From Aquilaria yunnanensis (taxonomy: Eukaryota; Streptophyta; Magnoliopsida; Malvales; Thymelaeaceae): DNA of 64,000 bases. The stretch lies in the NCBI GenBank assembly GCA_039654915.1, contig CM077598.1, positions 78,768,041 through 78,832,040 on the forward strand. The letters are read 5' to 3'. This document shows, piece by piece, positions 32,816 through 45,170 of this stretch. How positions within the stretch are numbered: position 1 is the first letter of the stretch; the number at the start of each line of letters is the position of its first letter. A program made the position numbers and the translations under genes. A model generated the notes under the pieces. That model did not search any database, was not told where the DNA came from, and was given only the letters and a program-made list of their open reading frames with translations.

Positions 32816-35800
32816 ATGGCACGAAACACATTGACACTTTCGTTGTGCAGGCTCATGCCCTAGAGCAGCCCATTCTGAATGAGCATGCTGCCACTGTCCA
32901 AGAGCTGAAAGGGATGCTCACAAGAGGCATTTTGATGATGCTTTGGTTGATCCTTGCCTTATGCTTATTACCATGGCATTTGAGCTTCAGAAGCAATATG
33001 AAAACATGGGGGTCTTTGATACGATCAAGTACCTCAAAATGTTCTTGAAAGAGCAAGATAGGCATGAGAGGTTTGAGTCCTCTAAGGCATTGTTTCAGTG
33101 CAAAATGTCTAAGGGAAGTCCCATGGGTCTTCATGTGCTCAAGATGATTGGGTACATTGAGAATCTTGATAGTTTGGGATTTGCTCTTCATAAAGAGTTG
33201 ACCATTGATGTAGTCTTACAATTGTTGCCCGAAAGCTACAGTCAGTTTGTCATGAACTATAACATGAACGACCTTGACAAGACCCTCCCTGAATTGGTCA
33301 ACATGTTGAGAACTGCTGAGCAAAACCTTAAGAAGGCTAAGCCCATTTTGATGGTTCAAAAGGGCAAAGGAAAGGGAAAAGCCAACAAGAAGAAGGATAA
33401 AGGTAAAGGAAAGTTCAATGCTAATTCTCCTTCAGCTGCACTGAAACCATCTAGTTGTGTGGCTAAGGAAAGGGAGTGCTTCCATTGTAAGCAACCTAGA
33501 CACTGGAAGCACAACTGTAAGCTTTATCTTGAAGAACTGGCTAAGGAGAAGGGTAATAAGACTTCCACTTCAGGTATTTTTGTTAAAGAGGCTGACTTTT
33601 GTACTTCTTCATCTTGGGCATTGGATACTAGATGTGGATCTCACATTTGCGTTAATGTGCAGGATCTAAGTAGAAATAGAAGATTGGCTTGAGGTGAAGT
33701 GGACCTATAGATTGGAAATGGAGCAAGAGTTGCTACCTTAGCCATTGGGGCTTATGTTCTGACTTTACGTAGTGGATTAGTTTTAGAGTTAGACAACTGC
33801 TACTTTGTGCCTACTATTAGTAGAAATTTTATTTCTATTTCTTATTTGGACAAGAAAGGTTTTACATTTAAAATAAAGGACAAATGTTGTTCAATTTATT
33901 TGAATAAAATCTTTTATTGTAGTGGTCAACTTAACAATGGGTTGTATGTTCTACAACTTAAAAATCCAATCTATAATGTGAATACCAAGAATGAAACCCA
34001 CATATCCAGGCTCTATAAGGATGGACTTTTGGAGTCATTTGATTTTGAATCATGTGAGACATGTTTGTTGGGAAAGATGACAAGCCCCATTTGCATGACA
34101 AAGTGAAAGGGCTAATGACTTGCTAGGACTCATACCTAGTGATGTATGTGGCCCAATGTCTAGACATGCTAGAAGAGGCTTCCAATACTTCTTGACCTTA
34201 ACTGATGACTACAGTAGATGTGGTTACGTGTATCTGAAAAGGCATAAGCCATAATCCTTTGAAAAGTTCAAAGAATTCAAGAATGAAGTAGAGAATCAAC
34301 TTGGGAAGAGTATCAAAGTACTTCAATCAGATTGAGGTGGAGAGTACTTAGATCGAGAATTCCTTGACTATCTAGAAGAATGTGGTATAGTATCACAACT
34401 CACCCCACTTGGTACACCTTAATGGAATGGTGTATCTGAAAGGAGAAATCAAACTCTGTTAGACGTAGTTCAATCTATGATGAGTCAAGTTGACCTTCCA
34501 AACTCCTTTTGGGTACATGCTCTAGACACAACCACTTTTACACTAAACCGAGTTCCATCTAAATATGTTTAAAAGTCACCATATGAGATGTGGAGTGGGA
34601 GGCGTCCCAGCTTGTCTTTTATGAATATTTGGGGATGTGACACTTATGTGAAACGTCAATTCTCTGACAAGATAGGGCCTAAATCTCATAAATGCCTCTT
34701 TGTTGGTTATCCTAAGGAAACAAAGAGTTATTATTTCTACAATCCTTCTGTGCAAAAAGTGTTTGTTGCTTGATCTGGTGTTTTTCTAGAGAAAGAGTTT
34801 ATCTCGAAAGGAACCAGTGGGAGTAAAGTAGAACTTGATGAAATTGAGAAGAACAAGGGGACATCGAACCTGAAATGGAACCTAGACAGACACCATAAGA
34901 TGTTGTGGTTCAAGAGTTTGTTCCTGTCGCATAGAGCCCACGTAGGCCTGGTAGGATTCGGCATAAGCCCAAGAGATATGGATTTCTCGTGACTCACACT
35001 GGTGATGTAATGCTCATGGATCGGGATGAGCACACAACCTACCAACAAGTGATGTCATGGCCTAACTTTGAGAAGTGGCTAGTCGCCATGAAGTCTGAGA
35101 TGGAATCTATGTATGAAAACCAAGTATGGACTTTCGTTGATCCACCTGAAGGGGTAAAACCTATAGGGTGCAAATGGGGTTTCAAGAAGAAAACTGACAT
35201 GGATGGTAAAGTGATTACCTTTAAGGGGTGATTGGTTGCAAAAGGTTTCAAGCAAATTCATGGTATTGACTATGATGAGATTTTTTCACCAGTTGCCACA
35301 CTTAAATCCATCTGAATCTTATTGGCTATTGCTGCACACTATGATTATGAGATATGGCAAATGGATGTCAAAACTACATTCCTAAATGGAAAGCTAGTCG
35401 AGGATGTGTACATGACACAGCTTGAGGGTGTTGTTGTTGGGTTTCGGGAGCCAAACAGCGCAGCGGAATTTAACCGAAAACCTCCAGGATCCAAGTGAAA
35501 CGGGGTAAACCGGGTGTTCGAAAATTTCATACCTAATTTTCGGGTGAGATCTCTCACTCAACTGTAGAGTCGAATCATAAAACCTGAACAGTTGACGTGT
35601 TCAGGCTCTCTATGGTATCCACACGAGCCTCTCGGGATCACCACGCTTCCACCACGTCCCGGCAGATGCGTTTCTCTTGCGCTCGCAGTGCTAGCTTGCG
35701 TCCTCCAAGGAATTGCAAGAGAAGAGTGTGGCTGTCCTTTTGGGAGGCTAGGGCAAGGAGACCTACGAATTTCTCACTTAAAAGTTGTATTTATAGTGAG

Positions 35801-37843
35801 ACTCAACTTCCAGGCCTAATGGGTTTCAAAGCCCTAATCCAATTAGGATTTAATTTCGGGCTTAATAATGGCTCAACTCCTTGGCCCATTATTAATACGA
35901 AATTAAAGTGAAACCATAACCCAAATAATTAGCCCATGCACTCTAATGATCCAAATAGCTCTATGTGTGCAACCCAATAGGCTCTTGCCATGTTGGCAAT
36001 GATCATAAATCACATTTATGATCATAAGCAATGAGCGGTGTCTAGCAACACATCATTGCTACCCAAGTGACAAGATTGTCGATGAATCGACTAAACCTTT
36101 ATGATCATCACCGATATATGCCATTGTCCTTTTGTCCAAGATATCAAGACTAAGCACGAGACATGGAATGTGTCACTCTCGTATAGCCCAATCTTTGGTT
36201 TCTTGATTACCGAGTAGACTAACTTAAACTGATGACATTGATATCATATATCAACTCATCGGAGCATGGCCATGCATTTTCTAAGTCTCACTCTATCAAG
36301 GGGCCCAAAGATATCACTCCCGTTACATAGGAGGGACAAATCCCATCTTGATCATACAAATCCCTCCGCATGATATGTGACATACCCAATGACCTCCTTC
36401 AAGTTCACTCAGTTACGAGCAACAAAGGAAAGTATCAAAGTATGTGACTCACATGTAGGGAACCTTGATGATCTTAGGTCGAAGGACTACATATACCATG
36501 ATCACTATGAGAATCACTTATGACACTCATATAACGATCCATGAAGTGTTCTCATGGTGGGTCGGTCCAGTACATAAGTTCTCCAACTTGTACCCATATG
36601 TAGACTACATATCTCATATTAGTCTCCACATATGCTAGTCATTATGTATTATTGCAACCCGCTCCACAATAATACTAGACTAGGGACGTTTAAGAATATC
36701 ATTATTCTAGGGTTACAATTATGTTTATTACGTTACGCAGAAACAAAACAACAAACAAAATTGCTGGATTAATGCCTCAATAAAATATCATGACTCAATG
36801 TGCAAAAATACAATCATCTCATGATTGGCTTTTTGGGCACAATACTAACAGTTGTCACTCCTGGGAATACCAATAAAGTGTGCAAGTTGTAAAGGTCCAT
36901 TTATGGACTGAAGCAAGCTTCTCGAAGTTGGAATCTTCATTTTGATTAAGCAATCAAAGAGTTTGGTGTTATCAACAATGAAGATGAACCTTGGGTCTTC
37001 AAGAAGGTTAGTTAGAGCGCTATTGTCTTCTTAGTGTTGTACGTAGATGGCATATTACTCATCGGTAATGACATTCCCAAGCTACAGTTTGTAAAGACTT
37101 GGCTAGGGAAATATTTCTCTATGAAGGACTTGGGTGAAGCAGCCTATGTGTTAGGCATTAGGTTCTATAGAGAAAGATCCAGAAAATTGCTCATACTAAG
37201 TCAAAGTACATACATTGACAAGGAGCTAAAGAGGTTTAGCATGCAAGACTCCAAGAAAGCATTCTTGCCTATGTCACATGGTATAACTCTTTCTAGATCT
37301 CAGTGTAACAGTACACCTCAGGAGAGAGAGCACATGAGTAAGATTTCATATGCCTGAACAATTGGATCTGTGATGTATGCCATGATATATACTCATCTCG
37401 ATGTCTTGTATGCCTTGAGCATGACGAGCGGGTACCAATTGAACCCCGGTGAGAGTTACTGAATAGCTATTAAGAACATCCTTAAGTACTTATGGAGAAG
37501 TAAGGATGCATTCTTGGTCTTTGGGGGCGAGGATGAGCTCGTTGTAAGGGGTTACACCGATTCTAGCTTCTAATCTGATAAGGATGATTTTAGGCCGCAA
37601 TCTGGTTATGTGTTTTGTATTGGTGGTGGTGTTGTGAGTTGAAAGAGTTCAATGCAAGAGATAGTAACAGACTCTACAATAGAATCTGAGTACATTGTCA
37701 GTTCTGATGCTACGAAGGAGGCAATTTGGATCAAGAAGTTCATCACAGAACTTGGAGTGGTTCCAAGCATTATTGACCTGGTAGAGCTCTATTGTGACAA
37801 CAATGGGGAAATCACACTACCTAAGGAACCTCGATCTCACTAG
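32816..37843 (+). pseudogene. C4 unit 2 gag-pol, split by a solo LTR
   Basis: Gag ATG at 32816 with the same ~85-bp deletion as the other units. A 249-codon frame (32943-33692) covers most of Gag, an intact zinc knuckle (CFHCKQPRHWKHNC) and the protease start, where the active-site motif reads LDTRCGSH instead of LDTGCGSH. About 80 bp of the region before integrase is missing (near 33990) compared with unit 1. RT is cut at 35434 by solo LTR F and resumes at 36856 with YVDGILL in place of YVDD. RNase H segment TDSTIESEY at 37665-37700. Ends TAG at 37841. Many stops. The leader also lost ~27 bp near 32717. Confidence 0.92.
35435..36850 (-). repeat. Solo copia LTR F (1416 bp)
   Basis: Exact target duplications GTTGT at 35430-35434 and 36851-36855. 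Plus-strand start TGTTGGGTTTCGGG, end ATACTAACA. Nearly identical to the C1 LTR, the same length, so one of the younger insertions. Inserted in RT of C4 unit 2 in the opposite orientation. Palindrome at 35999-36025. Confidence 0.97.
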
Positions 37844-37907
37844 CAATCCAAACACATACTCTGACGCTGTTATCTCGTTAAGGAGATCATCAAAATGGGT
37901 GATGTGA

Positions 37908-37911
37908 GCAT
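37908..37911 (+). other. Tandem junction between C4 units 2 and 3
   Basis: Same breakpoint as 32681 but reads GCAT instead of GGAT. The same G-to-C change is present in the next junction. Confidence 0.9.
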
Positions 37912-40832
37912 CTTGGCCCATTAGAATACCTTAGCACTAAGGTGTTCTGAAATAATATTAAGGGTTATTATTTTGAGTAAAATAGTAGAAGTATCATTTA
38001 ATAAATCTCCTTATTAAACGAATTAAAATGCATGACTCTTACATTGCCTATTTACTATTGTAGACAACCATGGCACGAAACACATTGACACTTTTGTTGT
38101 GAAGGCTTATGTCCTAGAGCAGTCCATTCGGAATGAGCATGCTACCACTGCTCTAAGAGCTGAAAGGGATGCTCACAAGAGAAGTTCTGATGATGCTTTG
38201 GATGTTGCTTGCCTCATGCTTATTACCATGAAATCTGAGCTTTAGAAAGAATATGAAAACATGGAGGCGTTTGATATGATCAAACATCTCAAAATGCTCT
38301 CTAAAGAGCAAGATAGGCATGAGAGGTTTGAGTCCTTATGTGCTCAAGATGATTGGGTACATTGAGAATCTTGAGAGTTTGAGATTTGCTCTTCAGAAAG
38401 AATTGACTGTTGATGTAGTCTTGCAATCATTGCCAGAAAGCTATAGTCAGTTTGCCATGAACTATAACATGAACGACCTTGACAAGTCCCTCCGTGAATT
38501 GCTCAACATGTTGAGAACTACTGAGCAAAACCTTAAGAAGGCTAAGCCCATTTTAATGGTTTAAAAGGGCAAGGGAAAGGGAAAAGCCAACAAGAAGAAC
38601 GATAAAGGTAAAGGAAAGTCCAATGCTAATTCTCCTTCAGCTGCACTGAAACCATCTGATTGTGTGGCTAAGGAAAGGGAGTGCTTCCATTGTAAGTAAC
38701 CTGGACACTGAAAGCGTAACTGCGAGCATTATCTTGAAGAACTTGCTAATGAGAAGAGAAGTAAGACTTCAACTTCTGGTATTTTTGTTATAGAGGCTGA
38801 CCTTTGCACTTCCCCTTCTTGGGCATTGGATACTGGATGTAAATCTCACATTTTTGTAAATGTGCACAATCAAAGTAGAAGTAGAAGAAGAAGATTGACC
38901 TCAGGTGAAGTTGACCTACGGATTAGAAATAGAGCAAGAGTTGCTACCTTAGCCGTAGGGACTTATGTTCTCACTTTACGTAATGGATTAGTTTTAGAAT
39001 TAGAGAACTGCTACTTTGTGCCTACTATTAGTAGAAATTTGATTTCTGTTTCTTGTTTGGACAAGAAAGGTTTTTCATTTATAATATGGGACAAATGTTG
39101 TTCTATTTATTTGAATAAAATCTTTTATGGTAGTGGTCGGCTTAACAATGGGTTGTACGTTCTAGAATGCAAAAATCTAATCTATAATGTGAATACCAAG
39201 AATGTCAGATTGAATGATTTGAACTTGACCTATCTTTGGCACTGTTGCTCGGGCCATATAAATGGGACCCGCATACCGAAGCATCATAAGGATGGACTTT
39301 CAGACTCATTTGATTTTGAATCATGTGAGATATGTGAGTCATGTTTGTTCGGCGAGATGACCAAGCCCCATTCACAAGACAAAGTGAAAGGGCTAATGAC
39401 TTGCTAGGACTCATACATATTAATGTATGTGGCCCTATGTCTACACATGCTCAAGGAGGCTTATAATACGTCATGACCTTTACTGATGACTTCAGTAGAT
39501 ATGGTTATGTGTATCTCAAAAGGCACAACTCAGATTCCTTTGAAAAGTTCAAAAAATTCGAGAATGAAGTAGAGAATCAATTCGGGAAGAATATCAAAGT
39601 ACTTCAATCAAATCGAGGTGGTGAGTACTTGGATTGAGAATTCCTTTAATATCTAAAGGAATGTAGTATAGTATCATAACTCACCCCACCTGGTACACCT
39701 TAATAGAATGGTGTATCTGAAAGGAGAAATCAAACTCTGTTAGACATAGTTCAATCTATGATGAGTTAAGTTGACTTCCAAACTCTTTTTGGGAACATGC
39801 TCTTGAGACAACCACTTTTACACTAAAGCGAGTTCCATCTAAATAAGTTCAAAAGACACCATATGAGATGTGGAGTGGGAGGCATCCTAGTGTATCTTTT
39901 ATGAATATATGGGGCTATTACACTTATGTGAAACGTCAATCCTTTAACAAGCTAGGGCCTAAATCTCATAAATGCCTCTTTGTTGGTTATCCTAAAGAAA
40001 CAAAGGGTTATTATTTCTACAATCCTTCTGAGTAAAAAGTGTTTGTTGCTTGAACTCATGTCTTTTTAGACAAAGAGTTTTGCTTTAAAGGAACCAGTGG
40101 GAGTAAAGCAGAACTTGAAGAAATTAAAGAAAAACAAGGGGACATCGAACCTAAAATGGAACCTGGACAGACACCATAAGATGTTGTGGTTCAAGAGTTT
40201 GTTCCTGTAGCATAGAGCCCACGTAGGCCTGGTAGGATTCTGCATGAGCCCAAGAGATATGGATTCTCGTGACTCACACTGGTGATGTGATGCTCATGGG
40301 TCAGGATAAGCCCACAACCTACCAATAAGCTATGTCGGGGCCTGACTCTGAGAAGTGGCTAGTGGCCATGAAGTCTGAGATGGAATCTATGTATGAAAAC
40401 CAAGTATGGACTTTGGTTGATCCACCTATAGGGGTAAAACTGATAGGGTGCAAATGGGTTTTCAAGAAGAAAACTGACATGGATGGTAATGTGATTACCT
40501 TTAAGGGATGATTGGTTGCAAAAGATTTCAAGCAAATTAATGGTATTAACTATGACGAGACTTTTTCACCAGTTGCCATGCTTAAATCCATCCAAATCTT
40601 ATTGGCTATTGCTGTGCACTATGATTATGAGATATGCTGAATGGATGTCAAAACAACATTCCTAAATGGAAAGCTACTTGAGGATGTGTACATGACACAG
40701 CTTGAGGGTGTTGTCACTCCTGAGAATACCAATAAAGTGTGCAAGTTGCAAAGGTCAATTTGTGGACTGAAGCAAGCTTCTCAAAGTTGGAATCTTCATT
40801 TTGATTAAGCAATCAAAGAGTTTGGTCTTATC

Positions 40833-42248
40833 TGTTGGGTTTCGGGAGCCAAACAGCGCAGCAGAATTTAACCGAAACCCTCCAGGTTCCAAGTGAAACA
40901 GGGTAAACCGGGTGTTCAAAAATTTTCATACCTAATTTTTGGTTGTGATCTCTCACTCAACTGCAGAGTTGAATCACAAAACCTGAACAATTGACGTGTT
41001 CAGGCTCTCTATGGTATCCACACTAGCCTCTCAAGATCATAACTCCTCCACCACATCCCGGCAGATGCGTTTCTCTTGCGCTCACAGTGCTAGCTTGCGT
41101 CCTCCAAGGAATTTCAAGAGAAGAGTGCGGTTGTCCTTTTGGGAGGCTAGGGCAAGGAGACCTGCAAATTTCTCACTAGAAGTTGTATTTATAGTGAGAC
41201 TCAACTTCCAGGCCTAATGGGTTTCAAAGTCATAATCCAATTAGGATTTAATTGCGGGCTTAATAATGGCTCAACTCTTGGGCCCAATATTAATACGAAA
41301 TTAAAGTGAAACCATAACCCAAATAATTAGCCCATGCACTCTAATGATCCAAATAGCTCTATGTGTGCGACCCAATAAGCTCTTATCACGTTGGCAATGA
41401 TCATAAATCACATTTATGATCATAAGCAATGAGCGGTGTCTAGCAACACATCATTGCTACCCAAGTGACAAGATTGTCGATGATTCGACTAAACCTTTAT
41501 GATCATCACCGATATATGCCATTGTCCCTTTATCCAAGATATCAAGACTAAGCACGAGACATGGAATGTGTCACTCTCGTATAGCCCAATCTTTGGTTTC
41601 TTAATTACCGAGTAGACTAACTTAAGCTGATGACATTGATATCGTATGTCAACTCATCCGAGCATGGCCATGCATTTTCTAAGTCTCACTCTATCAAGGG
41701 GCCCGAAGATATCACTCCCATTACATAGGAGGGAAAAATTCCATCTTGATCATACAAATCGCTTCGCATGATATGTGACATACCCAATGACCTCCTTCAA
41801 GTCCACTCAGTTACAAGCAACAAAGGAAAGTATCAAAGTATGTGACTCGCATGTAGGGAACCTTGATGATTTTAGGTCGAAGCACTACATATACCATGAT
41901 CACTATGAGAATCACTTACGACACTCATATAACGATCCATGTAGTGTTCTCATGGTGGGTCAGTCCAGTACACAAGTTCTCCAACTTGTACCCATATGTA
42001 GACTACATATCTCATATTAGTCTCCACATATGCTAGTCGTTACGTATTATTGCAACCCGCTCCACAATAATACTAGACCAGGGACGTTTTAGAATATCAT
42101 TATTCTAGGGTTACAATTATGTTTATTACGTTACGCAGAAACAAAACAACAAACATACATTGCTGGATTAATACCTTAATAAAATATCATGACTCAATGT
42201 GCAAAAATACAATCATCTCATGATTGGCTTTTGGGCACAACACTAACA
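40833..42248 (-). repeat. Solo copia LTR G (1416 bp)
   Basis: Exact target duplications TTATC at 40828-40832 and 42249-42253. Plus-strand start TGTTGGGTTTCGGG, end ACACTAACA. In RT of C4 unit 3, about 120 bp downstream of the site corresponding to LTR F in unit 2, so an independent event. Palindrome at 41397-41423. Confidence 0.97.
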
Positions 42249-42656
42249 TTATCAACAATGAAGATGAACCTTGGGTCTTCCAGAAGGTTAGTGGGAGCGC
42301 TATTGTCTTCTTAGTGTTTTATGTAGATGACATATTACTCATAAGTAATGACATTCCCGAGCTACAGTTTATGAAGACTTGGCTAAGGAAATGTTTCTCT
42401 ATGAAGGACTTGGGTGAAGCAGCCTATGTGTTAGGCATTAGGATCTATAAAGATAGATCTAGAAAATTGCTCGTGCTAAGTCAAAGTACATACATTGACA
42501 AGGTACTAAAGAGGTTTAGCATGCAAGACTCCAAGAAAGCATTCTTGCCCATGTCACATGGTATAACTCTTTCTAGATCTCAGTTTATGAGTACACCTCA
42601 GGAGAGAGACCACATGAGTAAGATTTCATATGCCTCGACAATTGGATCTATCATGT

Positions 42657-43531
42657 TGATAGCCAAAGGCTATCGCCTCTATCTGGCCGAACTCCCTGCC
42701 ACAAGAATGGCCAGAAGAAACTGGCGCTACCTGAGTAAAGGTGGGATCATACACCTCGGGAGATAGCCGAAGAGCTCCGAGCCCGGCACGCCAAGAAACT
42801 AGAGGATACTACTAGCCCCCCGAGGTTGCGAACAGATCGCCTTCGGAAAAGAGGCACCAGATATTGCGGGCCGAACATGATTTCGCCGAAGGCGGAACTC
42901 CCTGAAGCTGGGTACCCCCGAACTGAGGGCGTGTTTCCCGAAGAGGCACCGTCCGTACCAAAGGACGACCTCGCCCAGGGACCTCGGGAGTACGGCAGGA
43001 GCATTTAAGGAAGCATTTAAGGAAGGCTCTGACACGCCCTTTCACAGACGTCATAAGCTGCCTCAAAAGGCGCTCTGACACGCTGACGCCATCAAAATCA
43101 CATCATGGCCCATCTCAGCACAAGGCTCAAGGCAACCTGCTACCAGCTATCTGTCCCCTACACCCAGAAACTCAGGGAACATCTGACCGAACACGTGTCG
43201 CGATCTGAACGGGCTAGGTACTCCTATAAATGCCAGGAAGTAAATACTTGGCAGGAGGTTGGTTGGCAAAGGTCTGACTCCCAGACTCTGAGAAAATCAC
43301 CAGGCGAGACTCTTCAACCCCTTTGTGCTATTTCCTCTACCTTTTCTCAGCCACCACTGACTTGGGCGTCGGAGGCTCCCCCCCCGGAAATGCATTCCGG
43401 GGGCCTCCTAACCCTTTATTTCTGGACTTTCAGGCATACTCCCAAGGGCGAACCATCCTCCAGGCGTTCTTCCTCCTAGAAGTCTCTCCACCAGTCACCA
43501 TGACTCTAAACGATGAGGCCCCCGGCCATCA
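42657..43531 (+). repeat. 5' LTR of G2 (875 bp)
   Basis: Starts TGATAGCC, ends GGCCATCA. TATA box CCTATAAATG at 43223-43232. An ATG at 43500-43502, 30 bases before the LTR end, opens the frame that runs through the primer site into Gag. Confidence 0.96.
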
Positions 43532-45170
43532 TTTGGCGCCGTCTGTGGGAACCCACTCTGAGATTGCTGTCGTTGAAACTCGGCGTTCTAAGGACAAGGG
43601 ACTCCCGAGGTCTCTGTCCGTGCCTGAGACACAACCGGCTGCTGAGCAAACACTCCCAGGGACTTCTGCGTCCGAGGAAGACCGCCCTCTAGTAATCACT
43701 ATGAGCTTTATGAGGGAGTTTCAGCATTCGGTTGTGGCCAAAATGACACAGCAGATCGACCGAAGATGGTCACAGCAGGCACAGGCCCAAAGACCTCCCT
43801 CACCTACACGCCCTCGGGAGAAGAGTCAGAGGTCGACTCATCGCAGTTCGGGAAGCGTAGACCCGCGCGAAGAGTCGTCCACAGAAAATACGCCCCTCGG
43901 GAAACAGCCTGTGGGGCAGAAGAGGTCTGAGGGACCGAGGGTCTTGTAGCAAAGAAGTTCGCTGCCTGAGGCGAGGTCCCGGTCCCCTCAGCGCCGAACT
44001 CACTCCCCGAAGAGGCGCCGACGATCTCCCTTCCCTGAAGAAGGGCCTACTGCCACAGTGCTTATGGAGAGGATATTAGCACGGCTAGATAGGGTGGAGA
44101 AACAAATGGCCAGAAAACCCATTTGGGCCAGACTTTCGGGAACATTCTGCGAAGATGACTCCCCATTCATTCAGGCCGTTGTTGAGGCAGCCATGCCAGG
44201 TGACTTCAGAGTACCTCGGTTGGAGATTTATGATGGCCGTACTGATCCATAGGCCCATCTGACGAAGTACAGACGCAGCATGATAATGCACGGTGCTGAC
44301 GACGCTACCATGTACAAGTGCTTCGAAGTCACCCTCACAGGGCCAGCAACTGCATGGTACAATTCATTGCCTTCAGGGACCATCACTGAGTTCCAGGAGT
44401 TGTCCACGGCCTTCACGCAGCAATTCATTGGGAGTCGACCTACTGCGAAGATGTTTGTCCAGATGTTCGACATAGAGCAGAGGAACGGAGAAACCATCCG
44501 AGACTATGTCGAAAGATTCAACAGGGAAGCTCTGAGCGTCCCAGACTTCTGGCCCGAAATTCGCATTCTTGCCATGAGACGGGGCCTTCGGCGAGACTTA
44601 CAGCTATTCTACGAGTTCTCAAAGGACCCCCCGGAGACCCTCGGAGAATTTTACCGAAGGGCAGAACAGCACATGACCGCCGAGGAACTAAGAATGGCTG
44701 GGCCAAAGTCCGATCACCACCTCACCGAAGGGTCCAATCAACAAGCTCGGCATCCGACCGAACAGGCAGGACGACCTCGGAGGATATAGGGAAGGAAACC
44801 CCAAAGTTTCACACCGCTGAGCACTACACGGACCAACATCCTTATGGCGCTGGAAAGGCAAGGGACGCAAATTCGGCGGCCAAAGGCTATGACCGCCGAT
44901 AATAAGAAGAATACAAAGAAGTTCTGCCAGTTTCATCGCGACCACGGTCATGACACCGAAGATTGCTTCCAGCTGAAGAAGTACATAGAGTCGCTGATAA
45001 AGCAGGGCCAACTTCAGAAATACCTGCGGATGCCATCCCCGAAAGGCAGAAAAGTGGAGGAAGAAAGGGCCGAAGATCAGGACTATGACTCCGACAGACG
45101 GAGAAATCGAAGTCCAAAAAGGCGCCCTCCACCTCCGGCAGGGGTTATCCAAACCATCACCACGGGGCTC
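43500..45170 (+). pseudogene. G2 Gag region
   Basis: One continuous frame from 43500 interrupted by three TAG stops (43947, 44250, 44787). In order: a basic, Ser/Arg/Pro-rich N-terminal part, a Retrotrans_gag-type domain (CFEVTLTGPATAWYNSL near 44320, ETIRDYVERFNREAL near 44490), and a zinc-knuckle-like CQFHRDHGHDTEDC at 44926-44967 followed by an Arg-rich stretch. Gag packages the RNA and forms the particle. Each TAG could come from CAG by one C-to-T change. The start is uncertain: an ATG at 43500 inside the LTR is conserved in three LTRs, with 43701 as an alternative. The Gag/Pol border is approximate. Confidence 0.88.
43534..43551 (+). promoter_or_regulatory. Primer-binding site of G2
   Basis: TGGCGCCGTCTGTGGGAA two bases after the LTR. 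Form and place are those of a tRNA primer site (TGGCGCC start as in many plant gypsy elements). I do not assign the exact tRNA. Confidence 0.85.
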
